Shown piece by piece: positions 24,043-32,826 of a stretch of 35,771 nt of DNA. Where the stretch lies: assembly GCF_010550675.1 (NCBI RefSeq), contig NZ_JAAGOA010000038.1, positions 1 to 35,771 of the forward strand, written 5' to 3'. This DNA is from Phytoactinopolyspora halotolerans. GTDB taxonomy: Bacteria > Actinomycetota > Actinomycetes > Jiangellales > Jiangellaceae. The notes below the pieces were generated by a model. It was not told where the DNA came from, searched no databases, and worked only from the letters and a program-made list of their open reading frames with translations. How positions within the stretch are numbered: the first letter of the stretch is position 1; every line of letters starts with the position of its first letter. The translations under genes and the position numbers were made by a program.

Positions 24043-24440
24043 CTCACGCTCTCGGCGGCGAAGGCTGCACCTCGCCGAGTGAGCCGGCGGCGAGCGCCGA
24101 CCGCTTCGGAGTCCGATCCGTCCACGTGACCTGCGCGGACGCCAGGACGAGGGCTGCTCCGCAGCCACGTGCTCTCAGTCAAGGCAGCTGCCTCCAAGCT
24201 GACCAACTTGTGTTTCCCTATTTGAGTCTTATTGCTTCCCTATATGAGTTGCAGAGTATGCCACAATGAAAAACAGCGCGCCAGGGAAGAGGGCGAACGG
24301 ATCCGTCGCGGGCGTTTGCTACCCCCTGCTTCCTTAGGATGGAAGGGCGTTAACCTGTGAATTCGCCGAAGAGATCACAGAACGCATCTCCTGCGCTAGG
24401 CTGTCACCGGACCGTCGGGAAGCAGAGAGAGGGCATCAGG
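24043..24440. other. Divergent intergenic region with direct repeats
   Basis: It separates the peptidase and GntR/LacI-chimera starts. An AT-rich stretch (24205-24270) carries two TTCCCTAT-N-TGAGT boxes and probably both promoters. Two frames opening upstream of 24441 have poor codon use and no recognisable product. Confidence 0.5.
24214..24249. promoter_or_regulatory. Paired direct-repeat operator before the GntR/LacI chimera
   Basis: TTCCCTATTTGAGT (24214-24227) and TTCCCTATATGAGT (24236-24249) differ at one base. They start 22 bp apart, two helical turns, so a dimeric regulator could bind both on one face. They sit in an AT-rich promoter region between the divergent peptidase and regulator genes. 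Binding by the adjacent chimeric regulator is inference. Confidence 0.6.
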
Positions 24441-25589
24441 GTGGTTAACCGGAGAACGTCGGAGCGGCAGCGCCAAGCTCTCGTCGACGACCTGCGGCAA
24501 GCATGCCGCGATGGCCGCCTGCACCCCGGCGACATGCTTCCCACGGTGCGAGAGCTGCAAGAGAAGTACCGGCTCTCGCCGCGCACCGTCACGTCCGAGC
24601 TGAGAAAGCTCGTGGACGAAGGGCTGTTGCGGACCGTGCCGAGAGTCGGCGTCTTCGTCGCGGACACGGCCAGCGCGGATCCGGACAGCTACCTCATGCT
24701 CGTCCAGCCCAGGCGGCGCTCGGGCACGATGTCGACCGTGGACCGGGTCCGCTTCGGTTTCGAGGAGCGCGTCACCCAGCTGGGCGCGGCGAGCGCGACG
24801 ATGGAGGTAGACGTCGCGCTTCGACGTGCGGAAGAAGGAACGCTTCCCCCCGTCGCCGGGGCATTCCTGGCGATGCCGGATCGCGGCGAGGATCTGCTCC
24901 GGATCGGAGACGCGTCGACGGCGCGCGTCCGCTGGGCATCGATCCCCATGACGCCGCAAGACCCGACGAAGACCGTCGACATGGTGACCGTGGACCACGA
25001 GGACGGCGGCCGGGCCGCCACTCAGCACCTGTGGCAACGCGGCCACCGCCGCATCGCCTTCCTCGGACTGCATACCCCCGGTCGCGAAGATCCCCGGTAC
25101 CACTGGTCCGCGCTACGCATGCAGGGCTGGCGGGAGGCCATGGAGACGTTCGGCGAGCGCACGGACACGATCGGCTTCCTGACCGACACACCCCCCGCCT
25201 CCTATGAGCGCGAGGTGGAGGCCACCCGCGAATCGGCGCATGCCGTCGTCCTGCGGCGGGATGTCACCGCGGTAGTGTGCGCCAGTCACAATGCGGCTCT
25301 CGGCTTGTTGGCCGCGCTGCGAGACGCCGGCGTGCCCCCGGAGGGCTGGCCCGCGATGGTCTCCTTCGAAGACATATCCGAAGCCGGCGACGGGATCCTG
25401 ACCTCCGTGCGAGTGCCATGCGAGGACATCGGCCGGGAAGCGGCCCAGATCCTGTGGGAACGACGACACGGCCGGCTCACCGGACCAGCTGAAGACCGCC
25501 GGCTGCCGATGCCGGTCATCCGCCGCGTCGACTCCCGCAACGGTTGGCCCGAGACGGAGGAGACCGCGCCGGCCAGTCCGCGCGCATAG
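24441..25589 (+). CDS. GntR-type HTH fused to a LacI-type sugar-binding domain (AraR-like regulator)
   Basis: A 382-residue chimeric repressor. Residues ~5-75 are a GntR winged helix: RQALVDDLRQACRDGRLHPG, MLPTVRELQEKYRLSPRTVT and LRKLVDEGLLRTVPRVGVFV. From ~85 comes a periplasmic-binding-protein-like effector domain: VDHEDGGRAATQHLWQRGHR, RIAFLGLHTPGREDP, DVTAVVCASHNAALGLLAAL and PAMVSFEDISEAGDG. This is the architecture of AraR from Bacillus (384 residues). The start is GTG 24441, with AGAGAGGG upstream; an earlier in-frame GTG at 24357 is less likely. It precedes the toroid/GH20-like/aminotransferase/Opp cluster and likely senses a sugar-like inducer for it. Confidence 0.9.
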   Translation: MVNRRTSERQRQALVDDLRQACRDGRLHPGDMLPTVRELQEKYRLSPRTVTSELRKLVDEGLLRTVPRVGVFVADTASADPDSYLMLVQPRRRSGTMSTVDRVRFGFEERVTQLGAASATMEVDVALRRAEEGTLPPVAGAFLAMPDRGEDLLRIGDASTARVRWASIPMTPQDPTKTVDMVTVDHEDGGRAATQHLWQRGHRRIAFLGLHTPGREDPRYHWSALRMQGWREAMETFGERTDTIGFLTDTPPASYEREVEATRESAHAVVLRRDVTAVVCASHNAALGLLAALRDAGVPPEGWPAMVSFEDISEAGDGILTSVRVPCEDIGREAAQILWERRHGRLTGPAEDRRLPMPVIRRVDSRNGWPETEETAPASPRA

Positions 25590-26026
25590 AACCTCGAAGG
25601 AAACACTGCTTCCCTCTGTTTCCATATTGTGACGTCAGCTACCGAGCCGCGGCCACGCACGCCTGCCACCTTCTCGCCGGAGGGCCGGCGCCGCTGACCT
25701 GAGCAGCCGCAGCCATCACACAGCTTCGCCACAGCGCAGCTTCCATGATCCAACGCCGCAGGCAGGCGACACAGGGCAAATCGACTGGCCACGGCTGGTA
25801 CGCCTGCGCGAAACCTCGGCACCGACATCCAGCAGGCACCGGCCGATCGGGCGACAGGTCAGCCGCAGCGGACGCGGGTTCGCCCGATGGGCGAACCCGC
25901 CCAGACCGTCGCACCGCGGATTTTCATCACGTTTTCGTTATAGAGAAGCAGTTGACAAGCAATGAGATACAGAACAGACTCTCTGCAATCAAGCGCGTGC
26001 CCTGTTTCCGAGTAGAGGAGACGTTC
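25590..26026. other. Intergenic region before the toroid-Opp cluster
   Basis: No gene was recognised, although a ~90-codon minus-strand frame is open at 25639-25914. It contains a hairpin at 25874-25900 and an AT-rich stretch (25918-25990) with TTGACA at 25949-25954 that may belong to the cluster promoter. TGTTTCC occurs at 25618 and 26003, echoing the repeats before the regulator gene. Confidence 0.4.
25874..25900. terminator. Perfect 12-bp hairpin upstream of the toroid-Opp cluster
   Basis: GCGGGTTCGCCC (25874-25885) pairs perfectly with GGGCGAACCCGC (25889-25900) around a 3-base loop. It lies 285 bp after the regulator gene and ~125 bp before the next one. It could end the regulator transcript or act in the leader. 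Confidence 0.6.
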
Positions 26027-27697
26027 ATGGCAACACCGCCCCGCGTCCCGACCACAGGCTCCACCACGCCCGCCGGCATGAGCAGGCGCAGCTTCGTCCG
26101 TAACGCCGGACTCCTCACCGCAGGTGGTCTGTCCGCCGGCGCTCTGGGCGCCGTCACCACCGGCCCCGCCTTCGCGTCCACGACATTCGACTACACGACG
26201 CCCGAGGCGTTCGACGCGTTCGACGCGGCGTACCAGAGCGGCGGCCAGGGCCCCGACAACAACAACGAAGCCGGCGCGCTTGCCTGGCAGCAGTCCTACG
26301 CCTTACGCAGCTTCGTGATGATGTACCTCGCGCACGGCGACACGTCGTACCTCGATCGGCTGATCGACAACGTCGACATCATGCTCACCCACCGGGACAG
26401 CGAGCGCGGGGTCACCGACTATCGCGGGCTCTCCCTACCGGCCTGGCGCACGATGAACCCGTACACCGTCGGCTTCTGTGACCTGCTCGACGCCGGCGGC
26501 CGGCCGACACTGCAGATCCGCAGCGGGCGCAACTACGCCGACACCACACAGGTCACGGTGACCCACGGCGCCGGCGACACCTTCTCCCTGGTGGTGCACA
26601 ACGGGCAGTTCGACTTCACCGACACCTTCGCCGACCTGACGATGGACCCCTCCAGCGCCGATTACGCCGTCCAGCGGATCTACGACGACTACCCCGGCAG
26701 CATCCTGTGCACCGGCCACGACCAGGACATCGGTACCCGGCCGGCCGAGGGCACGTACGACATGTTCGCGCAGCCCGTGATCCTGGCCGTGCACACCGGC
26801 ATGATCACGTATCCGATCGCCAGCTTCGTCCGCATCGTCAAGTCCGACCCCCAGCTCGCTCACGAGCAGTACTACCAGGACAAGGCCGACGAGTACCTGG
26901 CCGCGGTGGAGGCCGCCGTCGCCGTGCACGACCACGAGTGGCGCGAGACGGATGACGGGCGTGGCTACTACTTCTGGGAGAAGGGGACACCGTTCGGTTT
27001 CGACGGCCAGGCGCAGCCGCTCAACATGACGCTGGCTCTCGGCCGTACCGTGCTCGAACTGGCCGCGGTCAGCGGCGACGCCCAGCACGTCCACCGGGCG
27101 AACGCGCTGGCCGCCATGTTCAAGGCGGAGCTGATCGACCAGGACACCGACGGCACGACGACGTCGATCTGGTACTACTTCCCCACGTACTCGGCGGCCT
27201 GGGAGGGCTATGGCAAGACCGGCTCCGCCGAGACGGACATCTCGCTGCACAAGCCGTCTTACGCCGAGGCGAACGGCTACAAGAACTACGAGGACTACAG
27301 CCACGGCGCGATCGACGTCGACTTCGCCGCCCTGGCGCACCAGCACGGATACGTCCTCACCAGCCAGGACATCGCGAAGATCGCGGCGACGTTCACCGAG
27401 AATCTGGCCGGGACCGATGCAGACGGCGTGGCTTCGGTCCACTACGTCGTCACCGGCGACGGGGCGCTGCGGTCGAATCCGCTGAGCGCCGCCCGCTGGA
27501 TGGCCCTCACCCCCGCGGACCCAGCGATCTTCCAGCACTGTCTGGACATCTACGCGGACCGCGACACCCAGCCCACGCCGACCAGCGGCACCCGCCTGCT
27601 CGGCGTCGCGATGCTCAACTGGGGCGCGCGTCAGGGCGCGGCCAACGGCCGGTATCACCGCTGGCGCACCTCTACCCGGCGCCGCTCCAACCAGTAA
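26027..27697 (+). CDS. Tat-exported protein, probable (alpha/alpha) toroid enzyme of carbohydrate metabolism
   Basis: A 556-residue protein with a twin-arginine signal (MSRRSFVRNAGLL, residues ~18-30) and a cleavage site near GPAFAST. There is no lipobox, so it is released or wall-associated. The mature part shows paired helices rich in aromatic residues: LAWQQSYALRSFVMMYLAHG, LDRLIDNVDIMLTHRDSERG, the helix YYQDKADEYLAAVEAAVAVH, GRGYYFWEKGTPFGFDGQ, LNMTLALGRTVLELAAVSGD and TSIWYYFPTYSAAWEGY. That pattern fits six-hairpin (alpha/alpha) toroids such as glycan lyases, epimerases or unsaturated-glucuronyl hydrolases, but I cannot name the family. GGAG lies before the ATG. It is first in the cluster, 18 bp before the GH20-like gene. 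Confidence 0.7.
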   Translation: MATPPRVPTTGSTTPAGMSRRSFVRNAGLLTAGGLSAGALGAVTTGPAFASTTFDYTTPEAFDAFDAAYQSGGQGPDNNNEAGALAWQQSYALRSFVMMYLAHGDTSYLDRLIDNVDIMLTHRDSERGVTDYRGLSLPAWRTMNPYTVGFCDLLDAGGRPTLQIRSGRNYADTTQVTVTHGAGDTFSLVVHNGQFDFTDTFADLTMDPSSADYAVQRIYDDYPGSILCTGHDQDIGTRPAEGTYDMFAQPVILAVHTGMITYPIASFVRIVKSDPQLAHEQYYQDKADEYLAAVEAAVAVHDHEWRETDDGRGYYFWEKGTPFGFDGQAQPLNMTLALGRTVLELAAVSGDAQHVHRANALAAMFKAELIDQDTDGTTTSIWYYFPTYSAAWEGYGKTGSAETDISLHKPSYAEANGYKNYEDYSHGAIDVDFAALAHQHGYVLTSQDIAKIAATFTENLAGTDADGVASVHYVVTGDGALRSNPLSAARWMALTPADPAIFQHCLDIYADRDTQPTPTSGTRLLGVAMLNWGARQGAANGRYHRWRTSTRRRSNQ

Positions 27698-27715
27698 CAA
27701 CCGAACGGGACAGCA

Positions 27716-28684
27716 ATGACGATCTGGGCAAACTTGCTGCACATCAGCTACAACTTCTGGAGCGACTCGCCCGAGCCGCGGCGGCTGAGCGCATGGCGCG
27801 ACTCCATGCAGTTCGACGACGGCGTCTGGGCCGAGGTGACCCAGAAGATGGCCGAGGACGGCTTGAACATGGCCGTCCTCGACCTCGGTGACGCCATCCG
27901 GTACGAGTCACACCCGGAGATCGCGCTGACGGACGCCTGGAGCACGGCACGACTGAAGGAGGAGGTCGCGCGGCTGCGCGAACTCGGACTGGAGCCGATC
28001 CCGAAGCTGAACTTCAGCACCGGGCACGACGCGTGGCTGGGGATGTATCAGCGGCAGGTGTCCACCCCGGTGTACTACCAGGTCTGTCAGGACCTGATCG
28101 CCGAGGTCGGCGAGCTCTTCGACGGTCCGCGGCTGTTCCACCTCGGCATGGACGAGGAGACCGCGCAGAACCAGCCCAGATCGCGACTGGTGGTGATCCG
28201 GCAACACGAGCTGTGGTGGGAGGACCTGTGCTTCCTCGCCGACGAGGTGACCAAGACGGGCGCCCGCCCGTGGGTGTGGTCGGATCACGCCTGGCGGCAT
28301 CCGCAGGAGTTCTACTGGAAGATGCCGAGGTCGATCGTGCAGAGCAATTGGCACTACGACCTGAACTTCACCGATGAGAACGAGGACGACCGTCCGCGGG
28401 TGATGCCGGTTCCGGAGAACCGGGACTGGCGGTACCTGACCTATCTCGACCTCGACGATCAGGGTTTCGACCAGATACCCACGGCGAGCAACTACCGGCA
28501 GGCGAAGAGCTTCGAGGCGACGGTGGAATTCTGCCGCCGCCGCCTCGACCGGTCCCGGCTGCTGGGTTTCCTGCAGACCACGTGGAAGCCGACCACCTCG
28601 GAGTTCAGGGATCACCATCTGCAGGCCGTCGCCCAGGTGAAGCGCGCGATCGAGCGTGACGCGGCAGAAGCGGAGCAGGCGTGA
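27716..28684 (+). CDS. GH20-like TIM-barrel protein (hexosaminidase-like)
   Basis: A 322-residue soluble protein with no signal peptide. It starts as a barrel strand (MTIWANLLHISYNFWSD) and continues with MAEDGLNMAVLDLGDAIRYE, LRELGLEPIPKLNFSTGHDA and the key segment RLFHLGMDEETAQ (Asp146-Glu147). The latter mirrors the H-x-G-x-DE catalytic pair of GH20 beta-hexosaminidases. Later strands are ARPWVWSDHAWRH, RSIVQSNWHYDL and LLGFLQTTWKPT. At ~320 residues it is the bare catalytic barrel, without the GH20 N-terminal domain. It overlaps the aminotransferase start by one base (TGATG). An amino-sugar substrate would suit both GH20 chemistry and the neighbour, but this is inferred. Confidence 0.7.
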   Translation: MTIWANLLHISYNFWSDSPEPRRLSAWRDSMQFDDGVWAEVTQKMAEDGLNMAVLDLGDAIRYESHPEIALTDAWSTARLKEEVARLRELGLEPIPKLNFSTGHDAWLGMYQRQVSTPVYYQVCQDLIAEVGELFDGPRLFHLGMDEETAQNQPRSRLVVIRQHELWWEDLCFLADEVTKTGARPWVWSDHAWRHPQEFYWKMPRSIVQSNWHYDLNFTDENEDDRPRVMPVPENRDWRYLTYLDLDDQGFDQIPTASNYRQAKSFEATVEFCRRRLDRSRLLGFLQTTWKPTTSEFRDHHLQAVAQVKRAIERDAAEAEQA

Positions 28685-29892
28685 TGTCCGCCGAACTCGC
28701 GATCGACGGCGGTCGTCCCGTACGCACCGAGCCGTTCCCCGCATGGCCGGTGTCGGGCGACGAGGAGGCCCGTGCGCTCGCGGCGGTGCTGGCCTCCGGC
28801 CGATGGGGCAGCACCAGCGGCGAAGCGGTCCGCGAATTCGAGCGTGCATTCGCCGACTACCAGCAGGCCGAGCACTGCGTGGCGGTCTGCAACGGCACCT
28901 TGGGGTTGACCGCGGCCCTGAAGGCGCTCGGCGTCGGTATCGGCGACGAGGTGGTGATGCCGGCCTACACCTTCATCGGCAGCGCCACAGCGGCACTGAT
29001 GATCGGCGCCGTTCCGGTCTTCGCCGACGTCGATGCCGGCACCCATCTGCTCGACCCGGCGGCGGCCGAAGCCGCGATCACCGAGCGGACCGCGGCGATC
29101 ATGCCGGTGCATCTGGCCGGCCAGCCCTGTGACATGGACGCCTTCGCCGACCTCGGCCGGCGTCGCGGGCTGGCGGTGATCGAGGACGCCGCGCAGGCGC
29201 ATGGCGCTGAGTGGCGTGGCCGGCGGGTGGGTGCACTCGGTGACGCCGGCATGTTCAGCTTCCAGACCAGCAAGAACATGACCTCCGGGGAAGGCGGCGC
29301 CGTGGTGGCGAACGCCGCCGACGTCGGCCGTCGGCTGTACGCTCAGGCCAACGTCGGCCGGGTGCCGGACGGTGGCTGGTACCAGCACGAGCAGATCGCC
29401 TTCAACCTGCGCCTGACCGAGTTCCAGGGTGCGATCCTCCGCGAGCAGCTGCGCCGGCATCCCGAGCAGACGCGCCGCCGGACCGCCGTCTGGCAGCTGC
29501 TGACCGAGCTGTTGGCCGATGTCCCCGGCATCGAGGTACCGCACATCGACGAGCGCGTCACCGCGCACGGCCGGCACCTGTTCACCTTCCGTGTCGCCGG
29601 ACTCGGCGGTGCGGAGCGCAAGACTCGCTTCGTCCGTGCGCTGGCGGCCGAGGGTATCCCGGTCTCCGGCGGCTACGTCGGCCTGCACCGCAACGAAGCG
29701 ATCCGCAACGAGATCCACACGATCACCACCACGCTCGGACGGCCACAGCCGATCTCCGAGCTCCCGGCCACCGAACACGTGGTGGCCGAGGCGATGTGGC
29801 TGTCACCGCAGACCCTCCTCGGCACCGCAGCGGACGCCGAGGACATCGCCACCGCCATCCGCAAGGTTCTCAAGCACTCGGAAGAACTCTGA
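28684..29892 (+). CDS. DegT/DnrJ/EryC1/StrS-family PLP aminotransferase, AHBA-synthase-like
   Basis: A 402-residue PLP enzyme. The family core is clear: WPVSGDEEARALAAVLASGR, CVAVCNGTLGLTAALKALGV, EVVMPAYTFIGSATAALMIG, FADVDAGTHLLDP, IMPVHLAGQPCDMDAFADLG, VIEDAAQAHGAEW, and the PLP lysine Lys197 in FSFQTSKNMTSGEGGAVV. The IMPVHLAG / DAAQAHGA / FSFQ..K.MT.GEGGA series is, from memory, closest to AHBA synthases and aminocyclitol aminotransferases rather than sugar-nucleotide ones. Such enzymes aminate a keto group on a ring. Its presence between a glycosidase-like gene and an importer is unusual. ATG 28684 shares one base with the preceding stop. Confidence 0.9.
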   Translation: MSAELAIDGGRPVRTEPFPAWPVSGDEEARALAAVLASGRWGSTSGEAVREFERAFADYQQAEHCVAVCNGTLGLTAALKALGVGIGDEVVMPAYTFIGSATAALMIGAVPVFADVDAGTHLLDPAAAEAAITERTAAIMPVHLAGQPCDMDAFADLGRRRGLAVIEDAAQAHGAEWRGRRVGALGDAGMFSFQTSKNMTSGEGGAVVANAADVGRRLYAQANVGRVPDGGWYQHEQIAFNLRLTEFQGAILREQLRRHPEQTRRRTAVWQLLTELLADVPGIEVPHIDERVTAHGRHLFTFRVAGLGGAERKTRFVRALAAEGIPVSGGYVGLHRNEAIRNEIHTITTTLGRPQPISELPATEHVVAEAMWLSPQTLLGTAADAEDIATAIRKVLKHSEEL

Positions 29893-29941
29893 CGTGTCCG
29901 CGTCCGCGGACACCACGGTCATCGAGGTTCACGGAGGAATC

Positions 29942-31771
29942 ATGAGCACACGTAGCCGGCCGGCCGGGCGCAGCACCGGCAGACGCCGATCGACCGCCGC
30001 GGCGGTAGCCGTTGCGCTGGCCCTGTCCGGTTGCTCCCTCTTCGGCGACGACGGGGGCAACGCGAGCGGCACCGGCGGCGACGCCGGCTCCGGCGGGGCC
30101 GACGGCTCCGATGCCGAACTTGCGGCCGAGCAGGTCCTGCGCCTGTCCAGCAGCAACCTGCCGATCATCGACCCGCAGGTCGTGACCTTCGGCATGTGGA
30201 TGTCGGCGAAGGGCATCTTCGAGGGCCTGGTCGTGCAGAACGAGGACGGTACCGACGTCCTGCCGGGTATGGCGGAGAGCTGGGAGGTCTCCGACGACGG
30301 GCTGACCTATACCTTCCACATCCGCGAGGACGCCGCCTGGTCCAACGGTGACCCGCTGACCGCGGAGGACTTCGAGCGCACCTACCAGCGACTGTTCACA
30401 CCCGAAGCCGGGGAGACCGGCGGTAGCACCTCGGGGGCCAATTCCTACCAGAGCGCCACCAACATCAAGGGTGCCACCGACTTCCTGGAGGGAGCCACCG
30501 ACGACTGGTCCGAGGTGGGCGTACGGGCGGTGGACGAACGTGTGCTGGAGATCGAGGTCGCCTCCCCCACCCCTGGTTTCCTGCTGGCGATGACCCATCC
30601 GTCGATGTTGCCGCTGCACATGGACACCGTCGAGGAACACCCACAGGACTGGCAGGAAGCCGAGCACATCGTCAGCAACGGTCCGTTCATGATCGATCAG
30701 TGGGTGACCAACTCGAGCATGGAGCTGGTCCCCAACCCGCACTACTGGGACACGGACAACGTCCACCTGGACCGGATCGAGATCGCGCTGCTCGAGGGCG
30801 GGACCACCGGCGCGGCGACGGTGCCCTACGAGAACGACGAGGTGGACATCGTCGGGCTGGCCAACGCGGACATCATCCGGATGGAGAGTGACCCGGAGCT
30901 GGCCGACCACGTCCAGATCGCCCCGTCCGTCTCCTACGTGTACCTGGCGACGCTGCGCAGCGAGAACCCGTTGCTGGAGGACGTCAATATCCGCAAGGCG
31001 CTCTCCCTGGCGCTCGACCGGGAGTACATCGCCGAGGTGACCCCGGACGCCCAGCCCGGCCGCTCGCTGGTGCTGGGCATCGTCCCCGGCTACGACGAGA
31101 GCATCGAGGTCAACGAGGACGTCGAGGAGGCGCAGGGGCTGCTCGCCGAGGCCGGCTACCCGGACGGCGAGGGGTTCCCGGAGATCAACCTGCTGGCCGG
31201 CAGCTCGAACGTGGACGTGGAGGCCATCGTCGACTCGTGGCGACGTAACCTCGGCATCGACGCGAAGGCCGACACCGTGGAAACGGGTGTGCTCGTGGAG
31301 CGCCGCTGGGCGGTGCAGGACGAGGACTACGTGGGCTTCTACTACGGCTCCTTCGCCGGCACGCCGGACTGGCCGACCATGGTCGGCTCGCTCTGGTCGC
31401 CACGCGACATTCAGGAGTTCAGCCTTCCGGCCGACGTCTGGGCTGAGTACCAGGAGGTCCAGGCCGACGGCGAGCTGTCGATCTCGGAACGCAACGCCGA
31501 GCTGGCCGAGATGCTCGACGAGCACGCCAGCGACGCCTCGCACGAACTCGCCGACCTGGTCGACCAAGCCATGAACAGCGCCGACGAGGCCGAGCAGCAG
31601 GAGCTGTTCACGCAGGCGGCTCAGTTGCGCGAGGAGCAGCACTTGATCATCCCGGTGCTGTGGAAGGACCGCTACTTCGCGGTGCGCCCGACGGTACAAG
31701 GACTGAACCTGAGGCCCTCGTCCGATGCCTACTACTTCAAGGGCATCAGCATCGCGGCCGACGAACAGTAA
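29942..31771 (+). CDS. Oligopeptide/dipeptide-type ABC transporter substrate-binding lipoprotein (SBP_bac_5)
   Basis: A 609-residue lipoprotein. The signal has GRRRSTAAAVAVALALSGC with lipobox ALSGC (Cys ~30) and a Gly/Asp/Ser-rich linker. The family-5 domain has GIFEGLVVQNEDGTDVLPGM, AESWEVSDDGLTYTFHIRED, AWSNGDPLTAEDFERTYQRL, IVSNGPFMIDQWVTNSSMEL, NPHYWDTDNVHLDRIEI and NIRKALSLALDREYIAEVTP. This is the OppA/DppA fold, which in soil bacteria also binds oligosaccharides, opines and other non-peptides. GGAGGAA precedes the ATG. It is followed by its two permeases and two ATPases. Confidence 0.95.
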   Translation: MSTRSRPAGRSTGRRRSTAAAVAVALALSGCSLFGDDGGNASGTGGDAGSGGADGSDAELAAEQVLRLSSSNLPIIDPQVVTFGMWMSAKGIFEGLVVQNEDGTDVLPGMAESWEVSDDGLTYTFHIREDAAWSNGDPLTAEDFERTYQRLFTPEAGETGGSTSGANSYQSATNIKGATDFLEGATDDWSEVGVRAVDERVLEIEVASPTPGFLLAMTHPSMLPLHMDTVEEHPQDWQEAEHIVSNGPFMIDQWVTNSSMELVPNPHYWDTDNVHLDRIEIALLEGGTTGAATVPYENDEVDIVGLANADIIRMESDPELADHVQIAPSVSYVYLATLRSENPLLEDVNIRKALSLALDREYIAEVTPDAQPGRSLVLGIVPGYDESIEVNEDVEEAQGLLAEAGYPDGEGFPEINLLAGSSNVDVEAIVDSWRRNLGIDAKADTVETGVLVERRWAVQDEDYVGFYYGSFAGTPDWPTMVGSLWSPRDIQEFSLPADVWAEYQEVQADGELSISERNAELAEMLDEHASDASHELADLVDQAMNSADEAEQQELFTQAAQLREEQHLIIPVLWKDRYFAVRPTVQGLNLRPSSDAYYFKGISIAADEQ

Positions 31772-31818
31772 GGAAACACGATGGCCGTACGGCCGGAACG
31801 GCGCGGGGAGGGCACGCC

Positions 31819-32826
31819 ATGAGCTTCATGACATACCTGGGCAAGCGTGTCGTGCGGATGGTGCTCTCCCTGATCGCCGTATCCGCGATCACCTTCACGC
31901 TGCTCCAGATGGCGCCGGGAAACTTCGCGGACATTCAACGGATCAGTGCCGGCGCCGCCCAGTTCGGCGGCGCCGGCACCGAAGACATGGTGCACGCGTT
32001 CGCATCCCGTTACGGGGACGACATCCCGGCCTGGCGCCAATACCTGATCTTCATGAAAGGCGCCGCCACCTGGGACTTCGGACCCTCGTACAAGTACCCG
32101 ACGCAGGATGTCCAGGACATCATCGCGCAGGGATTCCCGATTTCGGCGACGATCGCCCTCATCGCGGTGGCGCTGTCGCTGATGATCGCCATCCCTATCG
32201 GTGTGTACGCGGCGGTCCGGCAGAACTCCGCAGCCGACCACGGGACGATGTTCCTGATCACCCTCGGCACGGCGCTGCCGAACTATCTGACCGGCGTCAT
32301 CCTGGTGCTGTTCTTCACGCTCACGCTGGGGGTGTTGCCGTCCAGCGGCTGGGACGGTCCGCAGCACATGATCATGCCCGTGCTGGCGCTGGTGCTGGGG
32401 CCGACGGCCGTGCTCGCCAGATATGTCCGGTCCAGCATGCTGGAGACGCTGCGCGAAGAGTACGTGGTCGCGGCGCTGGCGAAAGGCGGGCCGCGCGCCA
32501 CGGTCATCACGCGGCATGCGCTTGGCAACTCGCTGATCCCGATCGTGACCGTGCTGGGTCCGTTGCTGGCGGCGCTGATGACCGGCACCGTCTTCGTGGA
32601 GGCGTTGTTCCGCATCCCCGGGTTGGGGCTGTACTTCGCCCAGGCGGCCGCCAGCCGGGACATGCCCCTGCTGATGGGCACGGCGCTGTTCTTCGCGCTG
32701 ATCTTGATGACCATGAACCTGATCGTCGACCTGGTCTACGGGTACCTCGATCCCCGAATCCGAGCGGCAGGGGGTGTCAACCGGTGGCGACGCTCACAGA
32801 AGAACCCGCAGCAGCAGCCGGCGTAA
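31819..32826 (+). CDS. Opp/Dpp-type ABC transporter permease, DppB-like
   Basis: A 335-residue inner-membrane permease. The N-terminal span is RMVLSLIAVSAITFTLLQMA with the family's APGNF; a periplasmic loop of ~75 residues precedes the other five spans. The coupling loop is SMLETLREEYVVAALAKGGP plus RATVITRHALGNSLIPIVTV, and VFVEALFRIPGLGLYFAQAA is a strong OppB signature. A GGGAGGG-type ribosome site precedes the ATG. The gene overlaps the DppC-like gene by 43 bases, so the two are translated together. Confidence 0.95.
   Translation: MSFMTYLGKRVVRMVLSLIAVSAITFTLLQMAPGNFADIQRISAGAAQFGGAGTEDMVHAFASRYGDDIPAWRQYLIFMKGAATWDFGPSYKYPTQDVQDIIAQGFPISATIALIAVALSLMIAIPIGVYAAVRQNSAADHGTMFLITLGTALPNYLTGVILVLFFTLTLGVLPSSGWDGPQHMIMPVLALVLGPTAVLARYVRSSMLETLREEYVVAALAKGGPRATVITRHALGNSLIPIVTVLGPLLAALMTGTVFVEALFRIPGLGLYFAQAAASRDMPLLMGTALFFALILMTMNLIVDLVYGYLDPRIRAAGGVNRWRRSQKNPQQQPA

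Noticed and set aside
25639-25914. A ~90-codon minus-strand frame before the toroid gene.
   Set aside because: Overlaps a perfect hairpin, has no ribosome site and no recognisable sequence.
28684-29892. Interpreting the aminotransferase as evidence for an ansamycin or aminoglycoside biosynthetic cluster.
   Set aside because: No polyketide synthase, aminoshikimate, glycosyltransferase or cyclitol synthase gene is in the window; the neighbours are import and hydrolysis functions.
31725-32783. A 653-codon frame covering both Opp permeases.
   Set aside because: Only the part from GTG 32784 resembles a permease; the rest is a shadow frame of the DppB-like gene.
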